Shown here piece after piece: positions 1 through 8,886 of a DNA stretch of 64,000 nt. The position numbers and the translations under genes are program-made. Below the pieces are notes generated by a model. The model was not told the origin of the DNA, did no database searches, and saw only the letters and a program-made list of their open reading frames with translations. The stretch's first letter is position 1, and each line of letters opens with the position of its first letter. This DNA comes from Pseudothermotoga hypogea DSM 11164 = NBRC 106472 (lineage in GTDB: Bacteria > Thermotogota > Thermotogae > Thermotogales > DSM-5069). The stretch spans positions 1,984,001 through 2,048,000 of the forward strand of contig NZ_CP007141.1 of NCBI RefSeq assembly GCF_000816145.1, given 5' to 3'.

Positions 1-1302
1 TCAATCGCTTTTTCTATCAACTTGGTCTCGTTCATTCGTTTCTCCCCTCTTTATCGTCATCAAAACTCTTTCTATCTTACTCTTAGTCGCGGCGACAATC
101 TTGAAGTGAAAGCCGTTCACGTCCAGCTCTTCGCCGACGGAAGGAATCCTCTGAAATTGTTCGAGCAGATAACCTGCAAGTGTTTCATGCTCGGTCGGTG
201 GAAATTCGACGTCAAGTTCTCTCTCGATGTCGTTCAAAGGTGTCGTGCCCCTCACCATATAACTGTTCTCTGTCACCTTCTTTATCCCACTCGTCTCGTC
301 GTAGTCGTACTCGTCCATGATCTCTCCTACGAGCTCTTCGAGGATGTCCTCCAGCGTTACGATGCCTGCAGTGCCACCGAACTCATCCACCACGATCGCC
401 ATGTGCATCTTCTTCTCCTTGAACACCCTTAACAGCGTGCTCACCTTCATGGTCTCAGGCACGAATATGGGTTCTCTCATGATTTCCGAAACTTTCTTGT
501 TTCTGGCGACTTCCCATCCCAGCTCTTCGATGAGCCCCACGGCATCCTTCACATAGCAGATGCCTACGATGTCGTCGATGTCTTCCTTGTAAACAGGGAT
601 TCGTGAATAACCCTCTTCATTCACAAGTTTGATGAATTCTTCTATCGTGGCGCTCTCACTGATGGCAACCACGTCCACCCTGGGCGTCATGATCTCCTTT
701 ATGTCGGTCTCGCTCATTTCGAAAGTACGCTCGACAATCATTCCTTCCTGTTTGCTTATCGTACCACCCTCGGTGCCAGCGCTCACGGCGTTGATAATGT
801 CTTCAGTGGTTATGAACGGTGCATCCTCCATCGCCTTGCCACCCAGCAGACGCACCAACAGGTTGCTGATGTGGAGCAGCGGGTTTATCAAAGGAGCAAG
901 AACTCGATCCAAGAATCTCAACAGCCTGTCCACGCGCTGGTACACACGTTCAGAATACTCCCTCGCGTAGATCTTCGGAGAAATCTCCCCCACCACGAGC
1001 ACGATCAGCGTGACGAAGATCGTTCCAAGCAAAGCCACGAGACCCTCATTCAGATTGCTGAACAACCTGACGAACAGCAACGTGGCGACAGACGAAAGCA
1101 TGAGATTGACGAAGTTGTTCATGATCAAAACCGCGGTCAACATACGGTTGACTCTGTGGATCGATTCTTGCTCGTTTTTCTTGATCAGTTTAAGCCTGCT
1201 CAAAGACGTCAGGGCCGTCTCCGAGGCTGAGAAAAGTGCCGAAAAGGCCAGTAGCAAGATCATTATCAAAAGCTGCAACAAACTACCGTAAGGATCCTCC
1301 AC
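1..1302 (-). CDS. CBS-domain membrane protein, hemolysin C / CorC-like family
   Basis: A 433-residue membrane protein of the DUF21-CBS-CBS-CorC_HlyC family. The N-terminal ~150 residues hold four hydrophobic segments (DUF21). Two CBS repeats follow (around 205-325, with the motif IMTPRVDVV at the start), and a transporter-associated CorC domain ends the chain. Family members are linked to Mg2+/Co2+ or Na+ export, but the ion cannot be read from sequence. It is the last gene of the minus-strand ftcD-hutI-rlmH operon, 18 bp after rlmH. Its stop codon occupies the first three bases of the window, so it is complete. Confidence 0.9.
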   Translation of the reverse strand: MEDPYGSLLQLLIMILLLAFSALFSASETALTSLSRLKLIKKNEQESIHRVNRMLTAVLIMNNFVNLMLSSVATLLFVRLFSNLNEGLVALLGTIFVTLIVLVVGEISPKIYAREYSERVYQRVDRLLRFLDRVLAPLINPLLHISNLLVRLLGGKAMEDAPFITTEDIINAVSAGTEGGTISKQEGMIVERTFEMSETDIKEIMTPRVDVVAISESATIEEFIKLVNEEGYSRIPVYKEDIDDIVGICYVKDAVGLIEELGWEVARNKKVSEIMREPIFVPETMKVSTLLRVFKEKKMHMAIVVDEFGGTAGIVTLEDILEELVGEIMDEYDYDETSGIKKVTENSYMVRGTTPLNDIERELDVEFPPTEHETLAGYLLEQFQRIPSVGEELDVNGFHFKIVAATKSKIERVLMTIKRGETNERDQVDRKSD

Positions 1303-1320
1303 CAGAAAACCACCTCCAGT

Positions 1321-1770
1321 TTAATAATGATACTTCTGGTTGCTCAGAATCTTAAAACTTCTGAAAAGTTGCTCCAGAAGAACTATCGTTGCGATTCGAT
1401 GCGTTAACGTCAGCTTTGAAAGTGAAATTCTTTCGTTTGCCCTTTTTTTCAAACTATCGTCCACACCGAGGGGCCCACCCACCAAAAAAACGAGTTTGCC
1501 TCTGGTCATGATGAGTTCAGAGATGTGATGAGCGAAGGAAATCGAGTCAAAGTCCTTACCGTGCTCATCCAGAAGGATGAGGTGATCGTCGTCTCTCAAC
1601 ATTCTGAGAACCTTCGCCGAATCTCTCTTCAGAGAGGAGGTGTCTTCGATGTTCTCGTGCCCCAGCTCGAGCAGTTTCACCTCGTGGAACTGCGAAAGCA
1701 TCTTGACATATTCGTTGGCGATCTGCGCGAAGTCCTTCAGCTTGCCCAGAACGAACACATCAATTCTCAA
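1321..1770 (-). CDS. rlmH: 23S rRNA (pseudouridine1915-N3)-methyltransferase RlmH
   Basis: A 149-residue SPOUT methyltransferase of full family length. The SAM-binding knot is visible as FLVGGPLGVDD near residue 95. The invariant C-terminus ends in YHY, which in the family contacts the substrate. The enzyme methylates pseudouridine 1915 in helix 69 of 23S rRNA. The start overlaps the 3' end of hutI by 11 nt, so translation is probably coupled to it. Confidence 0.95.
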   Translation of the reverse strand: MRIDVFVLGKLKDFAQIANEYVKMLSQFHEVKLLELGHENIEDTSSLKRDSAKVLRMLRDDDHLILLDEHGKDFDSISFAHHISELIMTRGKLVFLVGGPLGVDDSLKKRANERISLSKLTLTHRIATIVLLEQLFRSFKILSNQKYHY

Positions 1771-2959
1771 AAACCTGACCTCTCTTCACAACAGCTTTGG
1801 GAGTCAGGCCAATCATGTACGGAAGTGTGAGAAGATTCGCATCATCATACAGGACCAAATCTGCTTGCTTTCCAACCTCAACAGTTCCGATTCTTTCGGA
1901 AAGACCGAGCACACAGGATGCATTGAGCGTGAAAGCTGTAAGTATTTCTTCTGGGGACATTTTCAGATATCTCACGGCCAAATGCATGACGAACGTCGGC
2001 TCCAGCGTGGGACTCGAACCAGGATTGAAATCACTTGCGATGGCTACGGGTACGTTCGATTCAATGAACTTTCGTGCCGGTGCATACGTTTCATTCAAAT
2101 GGAAACTCGTCGAAGGCATCAAGACTGCGATCGTTCCCGACCCGGCCAACGCTTGGATGGCGTCTTCGTCTATCTTTAAGAGATGATCCGCAGAGACGGC
2201 CTTCAACTCCGCAGCGAGCCTGCTCGCTCCTATGTTCGATATTTCGTCCGCGTGAATACGCAACTTGAAGCCCTTTTCTAATGCCTTCGTTAAGAAGGTT
2301 TTTGCTGATTCCACGCTGAAGGCCCCAACATCGCAGAAGATGTCAACGAAGTTTGTGTAGTTCTTGACTTCGTCCAGCATGTCGATCAACTGATCGACAT
2401 ACTCACCCTCGTTCAGACCTTTGGGAATGGCGTGCGCACCGAGAAAAGTGGAAACGATGTCCTGCGGGGCAATCTTGGAAAGTTTGTCGATCACGTTCAG
2501 TTGTTTCAACTCGTTTTCCCTGTCGAGTCCATAGCCGCTCTTGCACTCCACGGTCGTTACACCCTTTTTCAAAAGTTCCCTCAGAAACCTCAGATTAAAC
2601 CTCAAAAGGTCGGTTTCTGAAGCCTTTCTCACTTTTTCGACGGTCTCAAACAACCCCCCACCCGAGCTGTGCAGCTGCAAATAGGTCGCTCCACCCACGC
2701 GCTTGAGAAAATCGTTCTCCCTGAAACCGTAGAAAGGTATGTGCGTGTGACAGTCGACGAAGCCAGGGACCACCAGATCTGCTTCGACGAACCTGACAAA
2801 GCTCTTTGGTTTCGACGTGGAGATTTCGACTATTTTTCCACTCTCGATCCAGATGTACACACCTTCCAAGAGCTCGACTTGAGACATGTCCTGTCCTGAT
2901 TTCGGGCCGTTACCCTTCGGTGTACAAAGTTTGTCCGCAGCAACGATGAGTTCTATCAT
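1760..2959 (-). CDS. hutI: Imidazolonepropionase HutI
   Basis: A 399-residue amidohydrolase that opens imidazolone-5-propionate to N-formimino-L-glutamate in histidine degradation. Metal and active-site motifs are in order: DCHTHIPFYG (residues ~68-77), GAHAIPKG, HADEIS and ASDFNPGSSPT. Length matches the family. It overlaps ftcD upstream by 4 nt and rlmH downstream by 11 nt. Its product is the substrate of the upstream FtcD. No hutH or hutU is in the window. Confidence 0.95.
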   Translation of the reverse strand: MIELIVAADKLCTPKGNGPKSGQDMSQVELLEGVYIWIESGKIVEISTSKPKSFVRFVEADLVVPGFVDCHTHIPFYGFRENDFLKRVGGATYLQLHSSGGGLFETVEKVRKASETDLLRFNLRFLRELLKKGVTTVECKSGYGLDRENELKQLNVIDKLSKIAPQDIVSTFLGAHAIPKGLNEGEYVDQLIDMLDEVKNYTNFVDIFCDVGAFSVESAKTFLTKALEKGFKLRIHADEISNIGASRLAAELKAVSADHLLKIDEDAIQALAGSGTIAVLMPSTSFHLNETYAPARKFIESNVPVAIASDFNPGSSPTLEPTFVMHLAVRYLKMSPEEILTAFTLNASCVLGLSERIGTVEVGKQADLVLYDDANLLTLPYMIGLTPKAVVKRGQVFEN

Positions 2960-3882
2960 TGCTCCACCTCTTTCAGTTTGTTGGCAAGTATCTCGAGGAT
3001 CTTGCTCTCGATGATCCTGTTCATGTCAAAGTCGTCGAGTTGCAAATAGAACTGGGCAACTTCGAGCATCGCCTGCATCGGAACCATACCTATGATCTCC
3101 GTACCCACAACGGGCACGCCGTATCTTTCCGCTTCTCGCTTTATCGTTTCGAAGACTCTGAACAAGGGACTCTTCTTGTAGTTCGTCATGTTCATCGATA
3201 CCTGAACCATGCCCTTTTCCTTCAAGTCCACGGCGATCGCCTTGACGTACCTGTACCCACCGCTGATGTGTCGTACGGCCTTCGCAATCTTTTCGGCGAT
3301 CTCTATCCTCGTCGTTCCCAGATTCACATTGAACGCTATCAGATACTCCCTCGCCCCCACTGCGGTTACACCCGCTGTTGGGTGTACTTCTTCTGGCCCG
3401 AAGTCTGGTTTCCAGCGCGGATCTTTGATCTTCTCGAAGAAACCTTCGAACTCGCCTTTCCTTATGTCCGCCAAATTTTCCCTGTGAGGAGCTGTCGCCG
3501 ACCTTTCGTAAAGAAAAACGGGTATATTCAGTTCGTCACCTATCCGCTTTCCAAGTCTTTTCGACAGTTCCACGCATTCTTCCATCGTGATGTTCATAAC
3601 CGGCACAAGAGGTATAACGTCCGTCGCGCCCATCCGCGGATGTTCTCCTTTGTGCGTCCTCAGATCAATGAGCTCCATGGCCTTCTTGGTCATCCTGAAG
3701 AGCGCCTCCAAAAGTGGCTCGGGTGAACCCACCAACGTCACCACGGACCTGTTGTGGTCGATGTCCATTGACCAGTCCAAGATCCACACGTCCTGAACTC
3801 CTTCAGCCTGAGCAATTATTTGCCTAACGATCTCTTCGTTTCTTCCCTCACTGAAGTTCGGTGCAGATTCGACTATCTTCAC
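2956..3882 (-). CDS. ftcD: Glutamate formimidoyltransferase (formiminotransferase domain only)
   Basis: A 308-residue enzyme that moves the formimino group of N-formimino-glutamate to tetrahydrofolate. The N-terminus KIVESAPNFSEGR and the following DHNRSVVTLVG and HPRMGATDVIPLVP blocks are typical. There is no cyclodeaminase domain, as in most bacteria with the separate form. I chose the GTG at 3882 because AGGAGGT-like bases (3890-3895, minus) lie 7 nt upstream; a GTG at 3891 would give three more residues. It is the first gene of a minus-strand operon with hutI, rlmH and the CBS protein. Confidence 0.93.
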   Translation of the reverse strand: MKIVESAPNFSEGRNEEIVRQIIAQAEGVQDVWILDWSMDIDHNRSVVTLVGSPEPLLEALFRMTKKAMELIDLRTHKGEHPRMGATDVIPLVPVMNITMEECVELSKRLGKRIGDELNIPVFLYERSATAPHRENLADIRKGEFEGFFEKIKDPRWKPDFGPEEVHPTAGVTAVGAREYLIAFNVNLGTTRIEIAEKIAKAVRHISGGYRYVKAIAVDLKEKGMVQVSMNMTNYKKSPLFRVFETIKREAERYGVPVVGTEIIGMVPMQAMLEVAQFYLQLDDFDMNRIIESKILEILANKLKEVEQ

Positions 3883-3891
3883 ACACTCCAC

Positions 3892-3958
3892 CTCCCACGT
3901 TCACTACAGTGATTATACTCGAAACACTGTGCTATTATGATTCTTGGAGGTGTACGAG
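3892..3958. promoter_or_regulatory. Divergent promoter region ftcD / mscS
   Basis: The short gap between two divergent genes holds a minus-strand TATAAT (3912-3917) and a plus-strand TATTAT (3933-3938). Good -35 boxes are not obvious for either. A GGAGGTG at 3946-3952 serves the mscS start. With so little room, the two promoters must overlap, so transcription of one may hinder the other. Confidence 0.4.
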
Positions 3959-4741
3959 ATGACTGTGGTCATCAGGCTGATTAAAACTGCCATCACTGTT
4001 GCTGTCGCTTATGGTGCTTATCGGTTCTTATACGCAAGCATACTCAAAGGTGCGGAAAGACTCGGTAAAGAACTTCGAATGAAAAACACGCTTCGGATCA
4101 TACTCCTCACGATTACTTTTGTTATCGCTCTTATGGTTGTCCTGGGAATCTGGCGAGTGAACTTGTTACCCTACGTGACGGCCCTTGGAATCGGTGGAAT
4201 CGCGGTCGGTTTGGCAATCCAGGAACCACTTTCGAACTTCATCAGTGGTTTGTTAGTGATATTCACAGGGAAGCTCCACGAGAATGACGTCGTTGAGATA
4301 GATGGTATCACCGGTATCGTCGAGGTTGTGAACTACAACCACACAGTACTGCGGACTTTCGATGGGAAACACGTCTTGGTGCCCAACAAGCAGGTGTGGA
4401 ATCAAAGACTTATCAACTACTGGCCCACGAACGTTAGAAGATTCACCCTGAAGGTTTCAGTTTCCTACGGAAGCGATCTCGAAAAAGTCTTGGAGATACT
4501 CAGAAAATGCATTGAAGAAGAACCATTCGTTGAGAAGTCCCCAGAACGGTCCAACTCGATTGTTTTCGCCGAATTCGGTTCATCCTCGATAGACTTCAAT
4601 GTGAATTTCTGGGTCCAGCGTCAGAACTATTTCGATGCTCTCAACAGTTTGGCAAACAGGATCAAGAGAGAACTCGAAGCCAATGGCATCGTGATACCGT
4701 TCCCGCAACTCGATGTGCACATCAAGGAGAGAGTGGTTTGA
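3959..4741 (+). CDS. mscS: Small-conductance mechanosensitive channel, MscS family
   Basis: A 260-residue membrane protein that would open under membrane tension to release solutes during osmotic downshock. It has three N-terminal hydrophobic segments (about 5-20, 42-62, 70-95). The pore-lining helix carries GIGGIAVGLAIQEPLSNFISG, followed by the beta domain motif ENDVVEIDGITGIVE. Length is close to E. coli MscS. The ATG at 3959 is preceded by GGAGGTG; an in-frame TTG at 3944 would overlap that site. It overlaps the exonuclease gene by 4 nt. Confidence 0.92.
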   Translation: MTVVIRLIKTAITVAVAYGAYRFLYASILKGAERLGKELRMKNTLRIILLTITFVIALMVVLGIWRVNLLPYVTALGIGGIAVGLAIQEPLSNFISGLLVIFTGKLHENDVVEIDGITGIVEVVNYNHTVLRTFDGKHVLVPNKQVWNQRLINYWPTNVRRFTLKVSVSYGSDLEKVLEILRKCIEEEPFVEKSPERSNSIVFAEFGSSSIDFNVNFWVQRQNYFDALNSLANRIKRELEANGIVIPFPQLDVHIKERVV

Positions 4742-5301
4742 GAACGAGACCGACGGATCTCATCTTCTGCGCCATGGACACGGAAACAACGGGTACCGAT
4801 CCTCTGGCCGGCGATCGCATAGTAGAAGTCGCCATGGTGCCCATCTACAAGGGCAAGATTCTCTACAGAGGGATCTACCATTCTTTGGTGAACCCGCAGA
4901 TACGAGTCCCAGCCACGATCGAAAAGGTGCATGGTATAGGGAACGAACAGTTGCAGAACGCACCGAGCATGGACGAAGTTTTCGACAAGATTCGCAGTTA
5001 CATAAGCAGGTCGGTCATGATCTTTCACCGTGCGGAGTTCGACCTGACCTTTCTCGATTTCACGGCCAAGGATGTTGGAACTTTCCTTCCCACTGTGCGT
5101 TTCTTGGACACTTACGAGATCGCCGAACTGCTCTTCAGGGAGAGAAAGACTCTCTCCTGGCTCGCAAAACATTACGATCTTCCAGCACCCACACACAGGG
5201 CCCTGGATGATGCGATCATCACTGCGAAGATTTTTTTGAGAATGACTCGTGATTTGAGGATGGACGTTACCGAATTGGTGAAGACATGGAGTGGTGAATG
5301 A
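4738..5301 (+). CDS. DEDDh 3'-5' exonuclease (DnaQ/PolC-epsilon-like)
   Basis: A 187-residue single-domain exonuclease. The DEDDh residues are visible: AMDTETTGTD (Exo I, Asp and Glu), HRAEFDLTFLD (Exo II, Asp) and HRALDDAIIT (Exo III, His and Asp). It could be a proofreading subunit or a repair/RNA exonuclease; the sequence does not decide. It starts with TTG inside the stop region of mscS (4-nt overlap) and overlaps the next gene by 4 nt (ATGA), so it is translationally coupled on both sides. Confidence 0.85.
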   Translation: MRTRPTDLIFCAMDTETTGTDPLAGDRIVEVAMVPIYKGKILYRGIYHSLVNPQIRVPATIEKVHGIGNEQLQNAPSMDEVFDKIRSYISRSVMIFHRAEFDLTFLDFTAKDVGTFLPTVRFLDTYEIAELLFRERKTLSWLAKHYDLPAPTHRALDDAIITAKIFLRMTRDLRMDVTELVKTWSGE

Positions 5302-6542
5302 TGGTTAAGAACTACGTTCTGGACACCAACGTTTTGGTCCATGATCCGGAGAGCATCTACAGTTTCGAGGATAACAACATCGTCATACCCCTTCCGGTTC
5401 TCGAAGAGCTCGATTCGCTCAAGAGAAGATCTGACTCAGTGGGCAGGTCGGCAAGGCAAGTGGTGAGAGAACTGGACAGGCTCAGACAGTCTGGAGATCT
5501 TTCCAAAGGCGTGCGTTTGGAAAACGGAGGAACGTTGACAGTGATGAGCCTGACAAACCTCAGGGAAGACTTCGTCGAGTATTTTCGATCCAAGTACATA
5601 GACAACTGGATTCTCGCGTATGTCGTGAGACTGAGCAGAACGAGTTCGATCCCGACGATACTGGTGAGTAAGGATATAAGTTTGCGGGTGAAAGCCTCCG
5701 CATTGGGCATCCAGGCACAAGATTATCTGACGGACAGATCCAATCTCGCGTTGCTTCCAGATGGCTACAGAATGTCTGAAAGAACCATCTCGGAAGGGGA
5801 ATCGCTGGACGGCTTTCTCGAGAACGAGTACATCAAGAGTCCCAACGGGTACTTCAAGGTGAAGCAAGGCAAGGCAGCGAAGTTGTCTTTGGACCTTTCG
5901 AGCACGATCTGGGGCGTTCAACCTCTGAACGAAGAACAGCTCTACGCTATGGACGCAATGATGGACGACGATGTTTCTTTGGTAACGCTGGTTGGAATGG
6001 CTGGGACAGGTAAAACACTCATAGCACTCGCCTGTGCGCTGGAAAAAACGATCAACCAGAAGAAATACAGAAGGATCATCGTGGCGCGTCCACTCGTTCC
6101 CATGGGCAAAGACGTGGGATTCTTACCCGGTTCGCTCGAGGAGAAGCTCGAGCCTTGGATGCAACCGATCATGGATAATCTGGAATTTCTCTTCGATCGT
6201 GTGGAAATGAGTCTGAAGGAGTTTCTGAAGAAGAACGTCATGGAAATAGAAGCACTCAGTTTCATAAGGGGAAGAACCATACCGAACCAGTTCGTGATCA
6301 TAGATGAAGCCCAGAACCTGACGCCACACGAGGTGAAAACCATTCTCACCAGGATCGGAAACAACACGAAGGTCGTATTGTGCGGTGATCCATACCAGAT
6401 AGACACACCTTATCTGGACAAAGACAGCAACGGCTTGGTGTACGCGGCCAGCAGGCTGATCGGCAACCCCCTCGTAGCGCACATCACTCTGAAGATGGGG
6501 GTTAGATCTGCTCTGGCGAGCCTGGCCGCGGAGAGATTGTAG
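5298..6542 (+). CDS. PIN-PhoH family ATPase
   Basis: A 414-residue two-domain protein. Residues 1-~145 are a PIN domain (VLDTNVLVHDP with the first catalytic Asp). Residues ~200-414 are a PhoH-type P-loop ATPase with GMAGTGKT (Walker A), VIIDEAQN (Walker B) and VLCGDPYQID. PhoH2-type fusions have been reported to act as RNA helicase/nuclease, and this architecture fits. It sits in a coupled operon after a 3'-5' exonuclease. Confidence 0.9.
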   Translation: MMVKNYVLDTNVLVHDPESIYSFEDNNIVIPLPVLEELDSLKRRSDSVGRSARQVVRELDRLRQSGDLSKGVRLENGGTLTVMSLTNLREDFVEYFRSKYIDNWILAYVVRLSRTSSIPTILVSKDISLRVKASALGIQAQDYLTDRSNLALLPDGYRMSERTISEGESLDGFLENEYIKSPNGYFKVKQGKAAKLSLDLSSTIWGVQPLNEEQLYAMDAMMDDDVSLVTLVGMAGTGKTLIALACALEKTINQKKYRRIIVARPLVPMGKDVGFLPGSLEEKLEPWMQPIMDNLEFLFDRVEMSLKEFLKKNVMEIEALSFIRGRTIPNQFVIIDEAQNLTPHEVKTILTRIGNNTKVVLCGDPYQIDTPYLDKDSNGLVYAASRLIGNPLVAHITLKMGVRSALASLAAERL

Positions 6543-6552
6543 GAGGGACAGG

Positions 6553-7317
6553 ATGGCGAACGTTGTCATAGAAACTCAGAATCTGGTCAAGAATTTCGGA
6601 AAAATTTGTGCGGTCAAGGATTTGAACCTCAAGGTTTTTCAGGGTGAAATCTACGGTTTTCTCGGTCCAAACGGAGCCGGAAAGACGACGACGATCAGAT
6701 TGCTCACCGGAACGCTCAAACCCACTTCCGGAACTGTTCGCGTGCTCGGCATGGACATGAAGCAGGACGAGATAAAGATCAAGAGATCGATCGGCGTTGT
6801 TCCCGACGAACCACGTATGTATTCGAACCTGAAGGGTTACGAGTTCCTAAACTTCATCATCGAGATATTTGGTCTGGACAAGCGAACGATGCATGACAGG
6901 ATCGAAGAGCTCTCCACAGCCTTTGGAGTGAACTATCTCGACAAGTACATCTCCGACATGTCTCATGGAATGAAACAGAAACTGCTTTTGATGAGTGTGT
7001 TGATGAGAAAACCTAAGGTGATCTTTTTGGATGAACCAACCGTCGGCTTAGATGCCAAATCTGCGAAAATACTGAAGTTGTTGCTCACGAAGTACGCATC
7101 GGAAGGTTGCACGATCTTCATGACGACGCACGTACTCGAGATAGCAGAAAAAATGTGCTCGCGGATAGGTATCATAGACAAAGGTTTGCTCATCGCGGAA
7201 GGCACGATGGACGAACTGAGGAAGCTTGTGAAAGACAACGTGGCGAGCCTGGAAGATGTTTTTCTGCGCCTGACTGCGACAGAGCAAGACATACTTCAGA
7301 TCGTTGAGGAGCTGTGA
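6553..7317 (+). CDS. ABC transporter ATP-binding protein
   Basis: A 254-residue ATPase subunit with GPNGAGKTTT (Walker A), a signature MSHGMKQKL, VIFLDEPTVGLD (Walker B) and a switch His in MTTHVLEIAEK. It resembles the export-type ATPases that pair with ABC-2 permeases. A strong AGGAGGGA site precedes the ATG. The permease gene follows after 3 bp. The substrate is unknown. Confidence 0.88.
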   Translation: MANVVIETQNLVKNFGKICAVKDLNLKVFQGEIYGFLGPNGAGKTTTIRLLTGTLKPTSGTVRVLGMDMKQDEIKIKRSIGVVPDEPRMYSNLKGYEFLNFIIEIFGLDKRTMHDRIEELSTAFGVNYLDKYISDMSHGMKQKLLLMSVLMRKPKVIFLDEPTVGLDAKSAKILKLLLTKYASEGCTIFMTTHVLEIAEKMCSRIGIIDKGLLIAEGTMDELRKLVKDNVASLEDVFLRLTATEQDILQIVEEL

Positions 7318-7320
7318 TTC

Positions 7321-8850
7321 ATGCGCCGGTTGTTCGTGCTGTTGAAGTACGGGCTGTGGACAAACTATCGTCAAAGAAGCGGCAGGGCACGGCGGTTGCC
7401 CGGTTTTCTCGTCACGATCGCTGCCTCTTTCATGATCGGTCTTCCGTTGGGTTCGATCTTTTTCGAAACGTTCAAGATCTTGTCGTCCGTCACAATAAAT
7501 TCCCACGATTTATCAGCTTTGCTGATTCTCCAATGGACGTTGCTGAACGGTTTTCTTTTCCTGACCTCGTTCGTACCAAGTTTGATCAACTCGTTTTCAC
7601 GAAACGAAGAGATTCAGTTGTTGCTGACATTTCCTATGAGACGTTGGACGATCGTGGCCTATCAGATGATTTTGACACTCTCGATGCAATCTTTTCCCGT
7701 TGTGATGTATCTGTTCGTTTTCCCTGCCTACGTTGTGGCACGCGGAGAAAATCTTTTTCTTGGCCTGATCGTTGCCTTTCTGTTTGTGCTTCTCATGCTC
7801 TCGATTTCTGTGCTGCTCTCCTGTGTCTTTGGCCTGCTCTTGAGCAAGTCCGTCGCAAGAAGGGTTACAGTGGTGGGCTTGATAGCCACCGTGGTGCTGT
7901 TCTTCCTCGCGACGCAGTTTTTACCGAACTACGTTCAGGTCTTACTCACACGTGATCCTGGGACCTTATCAGCGACACTCGTCAAGCTGACGCATCCTCT
8001 GAACATCTTCGCGTGGCCCATCAAAGCCTTAGATGAACCAGTGTATTCTCTGCTGATGCTGGCGTTCTGCTTTCTGTTAGTCTTGCTTTCGTCACCCGTG
8101 GCCGAGAAACTGAGTTTCGAACAGACCAGCTCTACGGGGAGGGCGAGGAACAAGGCTTTCAATGGTGGCAGAATGTTCTGGAAAGACTTCAAACTCATGG
8201 CGAGGAGTGAGCAGGGTTTGTTCACGCTGGTCTATCCAGTCATCTTCGCCGTTCTGTTCGGACTTTCGCTCAAATCTCCCATCCCTGCACTTTTGATCTC
8301 GATGGTGCTGAGTGGAACTTACGTTGCGTACAATTCTGCCATGCTGACCAAGCAGGAACTCGCTGTCTGGCCTCTACCGCTTGTTTTTCCGTTGAGGGAC
8401 GTGGACATCCTCTTGCCGAAGCTGTTTGTACCATCCTTTATCTACTGGGGCCTGTTTTCAGCACTGCTGGTGTTTTTCAAATTCTGGTTCTCAATGTCTG
8501 CCGCGGCCTTCTTGCTTGTGCCAACGGTGTTCGTTACGTTCGTCTTTTCTTCCACACTGGGTATGTTCTTCTACCTCAAACAGCCTTCAAAGGCTGAGCC
8601 TTCCAATCCCTCCCGTGTTCTGAACACCACAAAGGTCTTGATCGTTCAGGGATTGTTGTTGCTGACTTCGCTGGTTTACATCCTGCCTGTGCTGCCATCC
8701 CTTCAACTCGCACTGCTCGAATTTCTCAAGATTCGCACCATTGTCTCATTCGTCGTTTACATGGGGCCCTTGGGTTGTGCCCTGACGCTTGCCTTTTTTT
8801 CGAAAAAACTCTTTAATCGGGCGAAAGAACTGTTTCAAAGAGTCGAATAG
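7321..8850 (+). CDS. ABC-2 type transporter permease, substrate unknown
   Basis: A 509-residue polytopic membrane protein with roughly 10-12 hydrophobic segments spread over the whole chain. It lies directly after its ATPase gene. There is no periplasmic binding protein nearby, which argues for export rather than import. It has no signature that names a substrate. Confidence 0.8.
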   Translation: MRRLFVLLKYGLWTNYRQRSGRARRLPGFLVTIAASFMIGLPLGSIFFETFKILSSVTINSHDLSALLILQWTLLNGFLFLTSFVPSLINSFSRNEEIQLLLTFPMRRWTIVAYQMILTLSMQSFPVVMYLFVFPAYVVARGENLFLGLIVAFLFVLLMLSISVLLSCVFGLLLSKSVARRVTVVGLIATVVLFFLATQFLPNYVQVLLTRDPGTLSATLVKLTHPLNIFAWPIKALDEPVYSLLMLAFCFLLVLLSSPVAEKLSFEQTSSTGRARNKAFNGGRMFWKDFKLMARSEQGLFTLVYPVIFAVLFGLSLKSPIPALLISMVLSGTYVAYNSAMLTKQELAVWPLPLVFPLRDVDILLPKLFVPSFIYWGLFSALLVFFKFWFSMSAAAFLLVPTVFVTFVFSSTLGMFFYLKQPSKAEPSNPSRVLNTTKVLIVQGLLLLTSLVYILPVLPSLQLALLEFLKIRTIVSFVVYMGPLGCALTLAFFSKKLFNRAKELFQRVE

Positions 8851-8886
8851 TTTTCGAAGCGAACTTTCTGGTACAATCTTTCCGGG

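Noticed and set aside
2959-3726. 255-codon plus-strand frame opposite ftcD
   Set aside because: It lies fully antisense to a clear ftcD gene, is rich in His/Arg as expected for a mirror of GC-rich coding sequence, and has no ribosome site.
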